NCBI GenBank assembly: GCA_033002965.1
Contig: JAURVB010013507.1
Coordinates: forward strand, 211,929 to 275,928
DNA: 64,000 nt
Direction: 5' to 3'
Source: Piper betle
Lineage: Eukaryota; Streptophyta; Magnoliopsida; Piperales; Piperaceae
The notes beneath the pieces are model-generated. The model worked only from the letters and a program-made list of their open reading frames with translations. It ran no database searches and was not told the origin of the DNA. How positions within the stretch are numbered: the stretch's first letter is position 1; each line of letters begins with the position of its first letter. Positions 13,230-24,953 of the stretch are shown here, in pieces. The position numbers were made by a program, and so were the translations under genes.

Positions 13230-16200
13230 AGAGAGATAGAGAAGAATGATGGGTTAAAAATACTTTATAGTTGTATAAAATGCCTCAACATATAAAAACA
13301 TTCTATTAAAATATTTTCAGCTGAGTTAATATTACTTATGAAGATACAGGTTATGCCCTAAGTACTCACTTAGGCTAATTCATCACAATTGATATTTGCT
13401 AGCTAAAATATATATAGACATATAGGCCTTGAGTCAAGGAGTTAAATTGGATAACAAAACATCAAGGACATTTTGTCATACCTCAAACATAAGAAAGGAT
13501 AGTCCACACTTTAAATTTTATTTTAATTATTAATAATTTGGAAAAGCTTGGATATCAGCAAGATACCTAAATATATGTAAATTCATTTAGAAAAGACTTA
13601 GTATCAGCAACCGTAGATATAATAATATTAATAACATGAAAATTTTGCGATCCATCTAAATTACATAATTGTATTTTTTGCCACTTAGATAAAAGTACTC
13701 TCATCATCTAACCATTCATGTAATGTAAGGACTCTTATTAGTTTGAACCGGTCCGATTCAACCGATTCAACGTGACTATGTTAGAATCCAAGTTAAACAA
13801 ACATATCTAAATTGAATTGATAGAATCGATTTTTGAATCGCCCAATTCAAACTGAGTTTGACTGAATCATAAGCAACGCATAAATCATCATTGTTACCAG
13901 ATTTTATATGTTTTAATATTGGTTAATTATACAATAAATAAATATATAATTTATGTAGATATAAAAGAATTTAGCTTACAACATTTTTATTACTTATGTT
14001 TTTACTTTATCTATGATATTTAATACTTTTTACGTTTATAAAACTTGATGAAGAATACTTTATTTTTTAGTCAAATATAATTTATACAAAAATTTCTACT
14101 TCAGTTTAATTTTTTATTTTGATTTTTCTATCCTTGATAACTAATTTTTATACAAATAGATATGCAATGTCATTAAATTTCCCAATTCAAAATAAACCAT
14201 GAATTAGTCATGAATCGGTGTGAACCAGTTCGATTTAAAATTTTTAAAAATCCGATTCAATCATCAATTCCGACTTTTACAACAATGATTTGAAGACCAA
14301 CCTGTCGCCTAAAATATGACATTATAATTTGAAGAAACAATGCATGTCATATATCTTCGACATGGCCATCAATCCTTGTTCAGTCACAAGAAACAATAGC
14401 AGCAACAAAATCCTCCACTACTGTGAAGACAATTTGAAGAAAATTTTGTGATAATTTTTTTTGTAACAAATCTAAGCTTTTGGTGACAATTTTTTTGTCA
14501 CGTGAAATGTCTTATTTTCTGGTTGTGAGTTTACATTCATACCTAGCTAGCATGCTTCTAATTTTAAGCTTTAACCCTGACAATTTAATTAGGAGGGGCA
14601 CAATTATTTGACTATTTAAAAAAGATCAGTAATATAGGGGTGTCTTTCAATTGAATAATAAAATGATAGTGCCTAATATTTTGGGTGAAAAAGAATATTC
14701 TTGACCTAGGGTTTTAAAATTGCCCCTCATCACATCGAGCTCAAAGTCGATATTATTTTATATTCGAATTCTCTTCACCTGAAAATCAGTTTGGAGTCGA
14801 CTTTGAATTGACTCCATACCACAGCAAGGGTTTTTAACTTTGTTTCTATCAGTGGGCTTCCTACATTTTTTTAAAAACTGACAGGCTTAGGCTTTCACTA
14901 CACACTCATTGCCCAGAACAATGTGCGGATGTTCAATATACAGATTTCAGACAAATACAATCAATATATATCTAGAGGTCCATTAAGAAAGTAAGGTATT
15001 AAGCTTGCATTGAAATTTGAAATAAATTTGATTTAGGCCCATTAAGGCCCCTATGGATTAACTAATTTAAGTTGCCAAGCCTATATAAGTTTTTATTTAT
15101 GACAAGGAAAGCAATGATTATGAATTAGTTTGTTTTTTTTTTCATATATAATTTTTGTTGCATCCAATCCCCAACTCATTAGGCTGCTGTTGCTCCTTAG
15201 ATTGATATGTGAATTTTGTTTTCTCTTAATTATTATTAATCTTATAAAAAGAGCATGTAGATTTTAACTTAATGGAATATTAGCGGTTGTCGATAGCATT
15301 TTATTTAAAAATTAAAAATTATTTTAAAGAGAGTCTTTTAAGTAGTTGGTTTGACCTTGTATTATGGTTTAGGCTTTTGTACCATTTTCGTTTGAACTCA
15401 ATTATTTAATTTGAAATTTTCTTGGTATTAATTTAACTGATATTTAATTACATATTGATTATAAAAATATTTTCAATGTATGATGAAATATTTTATTTAA
15501 AATTTAAAAATTTGATTAAACCCAATTTGACTTAGTTGAAATAAATTAGGCAAGATGTCGTGTTATGTGCAACTTATATTACAAATAAATTTTAATTTTA
15601 TAGATAAACTCTCAATTAAAAATGATAGGATAGATTATAATAATTTAATATATAAAATGTAAGTTCTTATTAATTTTAAAGATAGATATGAATGAAAAGC
15701 TAAACTATGATAATTTAATTTATTATTTTTAAATTTTGTTGTATTTTAATTGGTTAAATAACCAAACAAGATATTCTGTCATGCATGACTTATATTATGG
15801 ATAAACTTTTATTTTATATATAAATTATTATTGAATAATAAAATAGATTACAATTTTAATATATTAGATATAGAGTCTGATCGACTCTAGCTAAAAAATA
15901 GATTCTAATTAAAAAGAGATATGTGATAATTTATTTTTATTATATTTTAATTAGTTAAATATTTAACTTTTAATTATAGCCCTATATTAAATATATGTAT
16001 ATAGAGATTCCCGAATAATTTTTAAGTGAGCTCAAGCACACATGGGAAGGAGAGAGGAGAGAGAGCATAGTTGAGGGGCGATTGGATGTGTCCCCAAGTG
16101 CGTCCATAAGTGAGCATATACAATACTTACTCTTGCATAACGAGTTCCTAGACATATATTTATTTTTAATTAATATTCAAATACAATATTTAAAATTTTG

Positions 16201-16635
16201 ACCATAACCTCTCCTTCCCCAAACAAGATGCGCATATATGGAAAGCCCTCATGCACCAGGCTTCCTTTCCTGACAATAAAAAGAAACCTACCCTTCTGAC
16301 AAGACCATATGAACAACAGGAGGAACATGTTTAACATAAATCTTAACTTAAGGTGGATGACTTTTAACGTGGTACTGCCACGTGTCTTTTAAAATTTTCA
16401 CAATATTATCTCTTTATTTTCTATTTACAAAAGTTTTAGCTTTTAATGTGGTACTAACAAGATTTTTACAGTATTACCCTTTTATTTCTTATTTATAAAA
16501 ATTTAATTAGAATTTATCACATATCGTTTAACTAATTTATAATGTTATTTTTATTTTTATTTTTAAAAACAAATTGAATATTTAAATAAAAATTATATGT
16601 TGTTACGCATTAACGACTATTTATCATATTCTTCA
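13230..16635. other. Intergenic, AT-rich, decayed repeats
   Basis: No gene is seen. Sequence at 13740-14290 has repeated 'gaaccggtccgattcaa'-like strings near both ends, a likely decayed transposon. The end at about 14500-14530 ('ttattttctggttgtga') is faintly CACTA-like. The rest is very AT-rich. Confidence 0.35.
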
Positions 16636-16651
16636 CCCCCCCCCCCCCCCC
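16636..16651 (+). repeat. Poly(C) run, 16 C
   Basis: Sixteen consecutive C residues. Length is likely to vary between individuals and between sequencing runs. Confidence 0.9.
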
Positions 16652-17578
16652 AAAGAATTTGTTCATAGCTCATCCATGTGTCACGGCAAGATTTCCGGCA
16701 CCACGTCGTGATCCGATGCAAAGTAGCTAGAACCATGACCTTTGTTCCCGAACACCACCACGAGTGTGGCATCGAATCAGTTTAGTGGGTGGGACTGCAC
16801 CATGATCTTGACAAACCCCGTCAACTTCCTCCCACCTCACTTTATAAGTCGGGCACAACCAACAAAGAGAAGAATCCATGGCTAGTGCCTGCCCTTCTCA
16901 TCTCTTTTCACCTCCCATCTTTCTCAATATGTGTGTGGCACATGATTCATACCTTGCCAAAGCCCGACCAACCAACCTTACCCCCACACTCACTAATTTA
17001 TGCCTTTTTTTAACTTGACCATCTCCTATTCATCGATCTAATCATGTATTTGTTAATCTATGTTGTGACACTCTTCAATAGAGAAAGGGGTTTGTAAATG
17101 GGAACTTTAATTTTGTGGATCATTGAGAATATAAGAATAAGTAATAAGAGTGGTGCATGAGGAGTGCAAGAAGCTTTCTATCTTTTCAAATTTCACTGAT
17201 TCTAAAACACACGGAGCTGCAGCAAGGAGCTTGGTGCTTTTACATGGTTGTCCACTTTCTCCATGCCGACGGTATTATAAATGTTGCTAACTAGGCATCT
17301 TCTTCGCCATGCCCACTTCCTCTACTACCCATCCAAACTAATATCTCCACTCCTTGCTCCTCAGTTGGCGGCCAACCGCCGTCAATTGTTGGAGAAAGGA
17401 GCAAACATATCTACATACCCATACAATACTCGAAAAACAAGTGGCGCAGATCATCATAGTATTCTTATTAATCCATACAAAACATTTCATGGCCATGGAA
17501 ATGGGCCAGTTCTGAATCGACCCATTTTGCAGCTACTATTCGTTTGGCAAAAGAAGATTGTATTGTGTGGAGTTATAT
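16652..17578. other. Upstream flank of the second glutaredoxin
   Basis: Contains short ORFs (16789-17013, 17281-17628) with no recognisable domain. A 'ttataaat' string near 17275 could be a distant TATA element, and 'ttttgcag' near 17530 could be an intron acceptor inside the 5' UTR. Neither is proven. Confidence 0.3.
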
Positions 17579-17890
17579 ATGGAGAGGCTAAAGTTGATGG
17601 CTTCCAAGCACCCCGTGATGATATTTAGTATGAGCTCTTGCTGCATGTGTCATGTGGTGAAGTCTCTGATGCTGGAGTTGGGGGCGAAGGCGGCTGTTCA
17701 CGAGCTGGACAAGGATCCGGAGGGAAAGGAGATGGAGATGGCTCTGATCAGGCTTCTGGGTCGGAGCCCATCGGTGCCGGCGGTGTTCATTGGCGGCCAG
17801 CTCGTCGGACTCACCGACAAGGTCATGTCTCTTCACCTCAGCGGCTCTCTCGTCCCCATGCTTACTTCTTCTGGTGCCATCTCTAAATGA
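17579..17890 (+). CDS. CC-type (plant-specific) glutaredoxin, 103 aa
   Basis: This is a paralogue of the gene at 6068-6379, with the same length and spacing. It has CCMC at residues 21-24 (FSMSSCCMCHVVK), cis-Pro motif VPAVFIGG at 66-73 and the VMSLHLSG glutathione-site helix near 82-89. The expected role is the same: CC-type oxidoreductase or regulatory partner of TGA factors. An in-frame upstream ATG at 17558 would add seven residues (MYCVELY). I prefer the ATG at 17579 because MERLKLMASKHPV aligns with the other copy's MENVLRLAKENPV. The C-terminus SSGAISK again lacks an ALWL-type tail. The coding part is much more GC-rich than its surroundings. An AATAAA lies about 100 bases downstream. 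Confidence 0.95.
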   Translation: MERLKLMASKHPVMIFSMSSCCMCHVVKSLMLELGAKAAVHELDKDPEGKEMEMALIRLLGRSPSVPAVFIGGQLVGLTDKVMSLHLSGSLVPMLTSSGAISK

Positions 17891-17988
17891 TGATGTTGTG
17901 GTGTTGATGAGTGGGTGTGCTTGTATTGGTGCATGCGTGGTAGATGCCTTATTAATTCGAAGTGTAGCTAGAGACTTCAAGTTTAGAG

Positions 17989-17998
17989 AATAAATAAA
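17989..17998 (+). terminator. Polyadenylation signal of the second glutaredoxin
   Basis: Two overlapping AATAAA motifs about 100 nt after the stop codon at 17890, in an AT-rich tract. This is a reasonable 3'-end signal for this gene. Confidence 0.5.
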
Positions 17999-19500
17999 GG
18001 TGTTCTGTGATATTTGTATGTAGACTACATAATAGATTAGTATTTAGTAAGCCACTCGCGAGTTTTATTGACTTAACTCAGCTCAACTAGAGCTCAGATA
18101 GTTTAACACCTTTGACTCGTTAACTCGAAATTGACTATCCCACTCGACCCGATTCTATAGGAGAACATCTCGAATTCCTTTAAACTAGATTTTTGACTCG
18201 TTACTCAGCTCGACTCATAATTCGAATCGACTCGATCCAATGCACTTAAAAATGATTTGGTTGTGACGAATCGCATTCATATTATAAATGCATACATGCA
18301 ACATTTAAACTTGTCACGGTTACAATTCCTAAGATGGCTTTTACCCCTCCCAATAAAACTAATTGACAATTTACTACCCATAAAATTAATATGGCAATTG
18401 GTACACATTAATTTTTGTAGCAGACATCACAAAATTAAACTTATTCTATTCAACTTCTACAATAAATTTACAGGGCATGCTCCATCATAGTTCATTCTAT
18501 TTTACAGCAGCACAACCTCAATTTCACACAAATCTCTACGTTTGTGTTCTTCACCATCTCAAATTATGATCTCATCAAGCTTGAAGGTAATCTCTTGTCA
18601 TTCCTTATATTTTTTAGTATTGAAGTAGCTCTTTCGCGGCATACTTCTTTTTGTTTTCATCTTGCTCCTTTCTTCTGACTCGTAGCTGCACTTGTGTACA
18701 AGTAAGGCTCATATATGTATGTACATTCACAAAAACACAATTAGTCAATTACAAAATAATAACAGATTCACAATTTTTGCACCATAAATTGATATTTAGA
18801 ATTAGAGTTAAGTACAAATATGTTGGACGAAGAAGGGGATTAAGATTATAAGAGATTCACAAATTAGGCAAACAAGGCTAAGTGACTAACATCTCTGAAA
18901 TAGGTTTGTAAGTTGTTACAGATTCGCCAATTTTACACCTAACTTAATTTATCACAGATTCATAAACTAATAACAACTAACAAGAGTACACGACTACAAA
19001 TAGTATTCTATTTACTTATAACTTAATTTATTCATCTCAAAGAAACAGCATGATAAGTGATTACACTTTACTATTTGAGATTAATCCACTTGTAGCAAAT
19101 AACGTGACAAATAATTTTAAAGTTGTCCAAGTACATAGAATTTTCTTACCAAATTATATTGCGAGTTGTAAATATCCTTTTGGTCATAAATACAGCCACT
19201 TAAGATCATATAAGCATAGTTTGTTAACTTAAATTTTGCTCGACCTGACTGAATATTCATACAATTATACAAATTATTTAATCAATTAGCTAATCCTTTA
19301 AATTACAATTTACATAATAGAACAATTTACTTTATTAACTTAGCTCTAATATAAACAATCATTAGAATCTAATCAATCTATAAAGGAGTATAACATGTGT
19401 TAGGCCCTTTGGGCCCCAACCAAGCTCCGAAACCACTGTTGGACCCTTCGCTTCGGGCCCCCAAAGAGATTTTAAACTATCAAAGGAAACTCACAACAAC
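17999..19500. other. Intergenic; decayed 'actcg' repeat
   Basis: At 18040-18250 the sequence repeats 'gactcgttaactcg'-like strings and resembles the interior of the hAT-type element at 4244-4725. No gene is visible in the rest. Confidence 0.35.
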
Positions 19501-19520
19501 ATGGACGGTTGTATTTATAC

Positions 19521-20344
19521 AAACCTCAAATTAACAGGTACACTAATTTCTACATAGACTCAAATCTCAATCTCTGAACTTATCCTCTTATCGACGTCTA
19601 CTGTCTTACCATATGAGCTAAAAATCCTGTACATATTATAAACAAAAAAAAACAATAATGGAGTTTATTTAAATAATATTTTAGTTAAAAATTTCATACA
19701 AGGGTAGAGCCTTTCTAATCGCATTTTCTCTTGATGCTTTTTAGAGAATAAGGTTTTCCATTAACCTATATACAAGTCACTAACAACCTCTATGACCAAT
19801 GTAGGATAAACCTAACAACATGGACGGTTGAATATCATGAAGAATTGATACTCAAATGTATAATGCTTGATATTATGAAACTTATTATAAAAATTAGAAT
19901 ATGGCCATCGGCAAATTATAAATAAATAACAATATTTATATCACCTAACAACACTAAGACAGTAACAATTGTCCACTATAGCCACTAAAATAGCAATATA
20001 CTATTAGTAAATAACAAGACATTGTAACTATTTTAGTTTAGATATATGTTAAAAAAAATTGAGAAGACATGAAGCTAATGAAGTGAAGATTACTCTTACA
20101 CTTCAACTATAGGATCAATCAAACCTCAAATTAACAGGTACACTAATTTCTACATAGATTCAAATCTCAATCTCTGAACTTATCCTCTTATCGACGTCTA
20201 CTATCTTACCATATGAGCTAAAAAATCCTGTACATATTATAAACAAAAAAACAATAATGGAGTTTATTTAAATAATATTTTAGTTAAAAATTTCATACAA
20301 GGGTAGAACCTTTCTCATCGCATTTTCTCTAGATGCTTTTTAGA
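19521..20344 (+). repeat. Pair of near-identical ~225-bp direct repeats
   Basis: The segment at about 19521-19746 ('caaacctcaaattaacagg' ... 'gatgctttttaga') recurs at about 20123-20345 with only a few differences. About 380 bp lie between them. A shorter shared string, 'aacatggacggttg', occurs at about 19500 and 19815. The arrangement suggests a recent local duplication, or LTR-like direct repeats too short and gene-free to classify. Confidence 0.7.
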
Positions 20345-20637
20345 CTTCATTCAATAATTATCTAAATTATTTTGAAGTCATTTCCTCCACCTCGCAAATC
20401 AAAATCTATACATTATGACTTTCCCCTTCATGCAACATTCAAAATCAAACAATATATACGGGGAAAAATCTGGATCACTTAACAAACAGCATAAATCTAT
20501 GTATCTTCAACAAACAACATAGATCACTCAACAAACAAAAAATAACCGAATCTAGAGAAGTAGGTGGGGATTTACCATTTTCCAGTGATAAAGGAATGGA
20601 AGTTGTAAGAGGCTCAGTAGAATCAAAGGTGATCGCT

Positions 20638-23600
20638 TCTCCAAAACCTGTGACTTGAGTCAGAGTTTTATATTCGTGAACTGATCGGTTCAGCCATCGG
20701 TCTGACTCGAGTCAGTTTCAGAACACGTGCGCTGAGCCAAGGTCGGTCGTGTATTATGAGCCATGAGGGTTAAGTATACCTGAGTGTATGATTATAACGT
20801 CAATAAAATAGAAAGAAAATGAGCTATCAGAATATGCAATAATATGCCAAATTTTTAGTATTTCATGCATTAGACCATAGAAATTTAGAATTAGGCCGTT
20901 AATCGTGTTAGGATGTCTTAGATAGGAATTTTGGGTGGATTAGTAAGTTAGAGCATGCTAGTTTAATTATTTGAGCATATTTTAATTTATAGAATTTTAT
21001 CACATTTATTTGATATTTTTTTAGAATTTAATTGTGAATATTGACTCGAGGTGGGAGCGAATCAAGTCTTAATTACAAGATTGCCCCCGACCTATTCTCT
21101 TCATCTTCTTATTTCTCCTCCCCAGTTCCTCCTCCAAGCCACCTGCCGCCTCTCTTTTTCTTCCTCCCCCTGCTCCGTCGGCGACTGCCTTCGCCACCAC
21201 TGACCACCATCATCCCGGCAACCCCCTCACCATCGACTCTGCCTCACCTCCGCCCCTTCTTCTTTCCTTCTCTCCTCCTTTTCTCTCTGTTTTTCACCTT
21301 TGGTCGCCACCACCGCCGCCTGCATGTGTCACCGCCAGCCATCAACGCCGACAAAGACCTCTGGCAACCCTCCCTAGCCCTTCCCTCACCCTTTCGTACC
21401 ATTCCCCAGCCTGTGTGACGACATGCACGGTGACCCTTGCTGAAAATAGGACTGCCGCTTGCATGCACATTCGCCGGCGACTACTGCCATCGCCAACTAG
21501 TCGCGCACTACCTCTGGCTACACAGACCACCCCCTTAGCCGACCTCGACCATCCCTAGTCTTCTCCCCATTCCCTAGCCGACCCCACAATTTGTACATCC
21601 TCACCTTAGCCGACCACCACTCACAGCCGCCGCCACCGGTGACTGGCCATCACCAGCTGGCCAGTGGTGCTCCGACCACGACGAGCTACCTTCCCCTTCT
21701 CAATGTAGCCTTGGGATGGCAGCCACAGCCACCGTCTCCATCCTCACGGCACTGGCAACCGCTGCCATTGCCGCCATCGCCAAGTGATCTTCAACCTAGG
21801 TATAAAGATTTAATCTTTATTTTATTTTATATATGACTATGACCATCATCAATATGTACATCATTCGATTGTGTACTAATTTTAAGGTTTCGAAATCATG
21901 TTGTTGTAATTATGAATAAAATAATTGATTAGTTAATTAAAAATGTGGGCATGTCTATATTGATGTTAATTAAGGTGGATAATTAGACTTGTGAATTACA
22001 CATTTAGTTCTAATGATTAAATTGTTATGATTGAGTATTAGTTTGATTATTAAGAAGGTTTATGATCTTAAATTAGTTAATTGATATGTTTAAATCACAT
22101 AGTAACAAATTGAAATGTTGATGATATGATCACCTAGGAATATAGAATTATATGAAATGACTGTTAGGATTTGTTGGATTGATCAGGATATGCATGCTTG
22201 GCCTAGTGTTGTTGATTATTCTATCATGTCATTCATGCATCATATGGGAGTACATGGGCATTAGAATTTAGTCCTATTTGTATTGGTTCGGTGTAGGAGT
22301 TTGTCGTGTAGGCGTGATACCCCATTGAGAGCTTCTACCAGGTTCGTTTAGGACTCGTACTCTTGATTGTCGATCTATTCTATTGTTGCTTTGGATTGTA
22401 TGTTGCAAGACATGTTAAGTGGTGATTTATCGGACCCCACTTAACATGGGTCATTTTAGCGAACCATTTTCCGAAAATTAATAACTCTCGAGGATGAGAT
22501 CCCTCGAGTTTGATTTTGAAAACAAGATCCACCGCAAGTTGCCTTCGGGCCTAAATTATTAAATCCCTTCCCAGGCCTATATAAGCTTTTTCCGAGTTTT
22601 CAGTGAGACGAGAGATGGGAAACTGACTTGCACGTACCATAAGCGGGTGCACGTGCTAGTCATAGCGAGCTTTGGATTAGTGAGAGGACTATTCCATTCC
22701 CGAGGGATCCTGACAACCTATGTTTTGAGTTCCTCAGACCTGGAGAAACGTGGGGTTTACGAGTATTGTTTAGTATAGCGCACGTTTGGACATGTGGTTC
22801 AAAGGGTACTAAAGGCAACTGCCTGAGAGTACTCGGCCTTCATGCTCGAGGCCAGGAGAAATATGGAGGATTGGAGAGGGTTTAAGATATACTGGTAGTC
22901 TAGAAGGATCAGAAGAGAAATGAGAAAATGCCGAGACAGGCATCAGACCAGTCAGTTCGGGATGCCATCTTGACTATAGCTCGATAGCTTCTCAGTAGTT
23001 ACTCTTATGAAAGTTCTGTTGGAGTATATGCATGTTTTTCTTTTAAAGAGAGTTTGCTCTTATAGATAGCTTAATATTAGTTATTTTCTGGACCAGTGAC
23101 AACCGTTACTGATGGTTTTCTAATTATATATATAGGTGAGCATCAGTTACAACTGGATATACTAAACTTGACGAATGAGCAGTGACATCCTTGCACGCAC
23201 ACATGCCTGGCGATTGAGCGCTTAATTGTGATTCTGGTGAATGTGTAAAATTTGTTATGAAATATTTTGCTAATGTTTTAATGCATGGTGAACTTATTTT
23301 GTGAATGAAGTTGGTAATTTTGAAGTTAGTAAACGTTCAGCTATGGTAACATGAGTAATAGATGACTCAAGACTCAGCCAGGGATCATGATTGGAAAAAT
23401 GGTGTGATGATAAAAGGATGTGATATTGTGTTATGCTTTATTATCTATTATATATATGTTGTGATATAATGATGTACATAGTATTTTCCTTGTTGCACTT
23501 TTAGGGCAAACCTATCCGTCTATTTACGGGATTTCCATAATATTTAAATCGATTACTGTATGATTTTGATTTTTGGTGTGATTCTTTTCTTCATCATCAT

Positions 23601-23792
23601 ATCATTCACGTAGTATCTTGTTAGGTTGTGCATTACATACATTCGTTGTGGCATGATTTTCATCTTATGAAGCTTAGAATAGATCCCTTCCGCTTAAGTT
23701 TGGGTTGACCAAATTAATTAAATTGAGATTCGGTTTGGTCTCCAGTAATATTTCCGGTTCGGTTAACAGTAAACCGGATTTTGGGTGTTACA
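20638..23792 (-). mobile_element. Long LTR, likely solo, about 3.15 kb, inverted
   Basis: Read on the minus strand it starts TGTAACACCC at 23792 and ends near 'ggttttgga' at 20638, where the terminus has decayed. It aligns throughout with 55395-58207. Shared blocks include 'ggtactaaaggcaactgcc' (reverse of 56230-56260), 'ctcgaggatgagatccctcgag' reversed, and the 'gttaaatggcccgagttaag' block. The GC-rich core gives a Pro/Ser-rich reading at 21041-21418 that I regard as non-coding. I found no gag-pol ORF and no clean 5-bp duplication: flanks are 'cttct' and 'ttctt'. It is probably an older solo LTR. Termini and length are compatible with chromovirus (Del/Tekay-like) LTRs, but that assignment is inference. 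Confidence 0.7.
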
Positions 23793-24039
23793 TTCTTGGC
23801 TCGGGCCGGACATGGTCTTATCAAATGGACAGATTGCCCGACTCGAATTTGAATATGAAATACTGATTTGTACCAAATCACCGCAAATTCAAAATATATT
23901 TACACAAGCCGATCACGAGCTTTGGAAAAATTGACTCGGACTGGCTGGTGAGCAGCTCTATTTATTTTGTTTAATATTTGTCCATTCTACAATGTTATTT
24001 GTCGAGGAGGAGGTTGGGGGCACTCTCTCTTTAGAAGAG

Positions 24040-24560
24040 GTATATTCGATTTGACTTAAGTGAGTGAGTGAGGATTAAATCAATTTTATGAAATAAATTT
24101 TAAAAATTAAATAATTTCATAATAAAAACTTGGTTCGATCCTCACTCGAGTCAATTTTATGAAATAATTTTTTTAAAAAAATAAAATAATTTCATAATAA
24201 TTGACTTGAGGATTGACTCAAGTTTTATTACAAAATTATTTTATTTTTTTAAAATTTATTTCGTAATATTGACTCGAGTGAGGATCGAGTAAAGTTTTTA
24301 TTTTTTAAAAAAAATTATTATGAAATTATTTTATTTTTTTAAAAAAATTATTTCGTAATATTGACTTGAGTTGTGATTGAATCAAGTTTTTATTATAAAA
24401 TTATTTTATTTTTTTTAAATTTATTTCATAATATTGACACGAGTCGGGATCGAGCCAAGTTTTTATTACAAAATTATTTTATTTTTTAAAATTGATTTCG
24501 TAATATTTACTCGAGTCGGGATCTAGTCAATTTTTTATTACGAAACTACCCTCCCCTATT
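24040..24560. repeat. Tandem and inverted ~90-bp repeat array
   Basis: About six units combine a 'ttgactcgagt(c/g)gggatcgag' core with 'ttttattacaaaattatttta' and 'aatttatttcgtaata' tracts. The first one or two units (about 24050-24190) are in the opposite orientation to the rest, so the array can fold back on itself. The same core occurs once in the LTR family (about 21035 and, reversed, about 57780), so the array looks like an amplified LTR segment. Confidence 0.65.
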
Positions 24561-24840
24561 TTTTTCCCCGTCGCCGGTGAACTCGCCCCGCCTCACCACA
24601 ACGCCGCCCCGGCTGCCCCCCAGCTCACCCCTTCCGCCCCTGCCCCACCCCGTCGCCACTCGGGCCACCCCCGACCCACCCTCGTTGCCGCCCCGTCACG
24701 CTCACCCCGCCTCACCACAGCGCCGCCCCGGCCGCCTCCTCCGGCTCGAGATCGAACGGCTGGGGGGGGGGGGGTTGGCAATGGGTGACGGCTGGGGGGT
24801 TGGCAACGGGTGACGGCTAGGGCGGGGGCAGGGGGATTTG
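24561..24840 (-). mobile_element. GC-rich core of an LTR derivative
   Basis: A C-rich tract ('ccgtcgccggtgaactcgccccgcc') follows the AT-rich array in the same order as in the LTR at 20638-23792, so this is probably another fragment of that family. It includes a run of 13 G at 24762-24774 and a repeated 'ggcaa(t/c)gggtgacggct'. Short ORFs here are low-complexity and are not called as genes. Confidence 0.45.
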
Positions 24841-24905
24841 GATCAGCAGCCCTGATTTAATGCGCTGCTAATGCACTACATTTTCATGCTGCGCACAGCA
24901 GCACA

Positions 24906-24952
<47 letters not shown>

Positions 24953-24953
24953 A
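24906..24953 (+). repeat. (CT)n(TA)n microsatellite
   Basis: About 12 CT units are followed immediately by about 10 TA units. Confidence 0.9.

Noticed and set aside
14410..14535. 'cactactgtgaagac' to 'ttattttctggttgtga' as a short CACTA element
   Set aside because: The two ends do not pair well and flanks show no duplication.
17588..17980. Minus-strand ORF of 130 aa over the second glutaredoxin
   Set aside because: Antisense shadow of the GC-rich glutaredoxin coding sequence.
21041..21418. Pro/Ser-rich ORF (125 aa)
   Set aside because: Lies in the GC-rich core of an LTR whose other copies do not keep the frame; low complexity, no domain.
24128..24145. 'ggttcgatcctcactc', like a tRNA T-loop
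   Set aside because: Part of the tandem LTR-derived array; no acceptor stem or anticodon arm around it.
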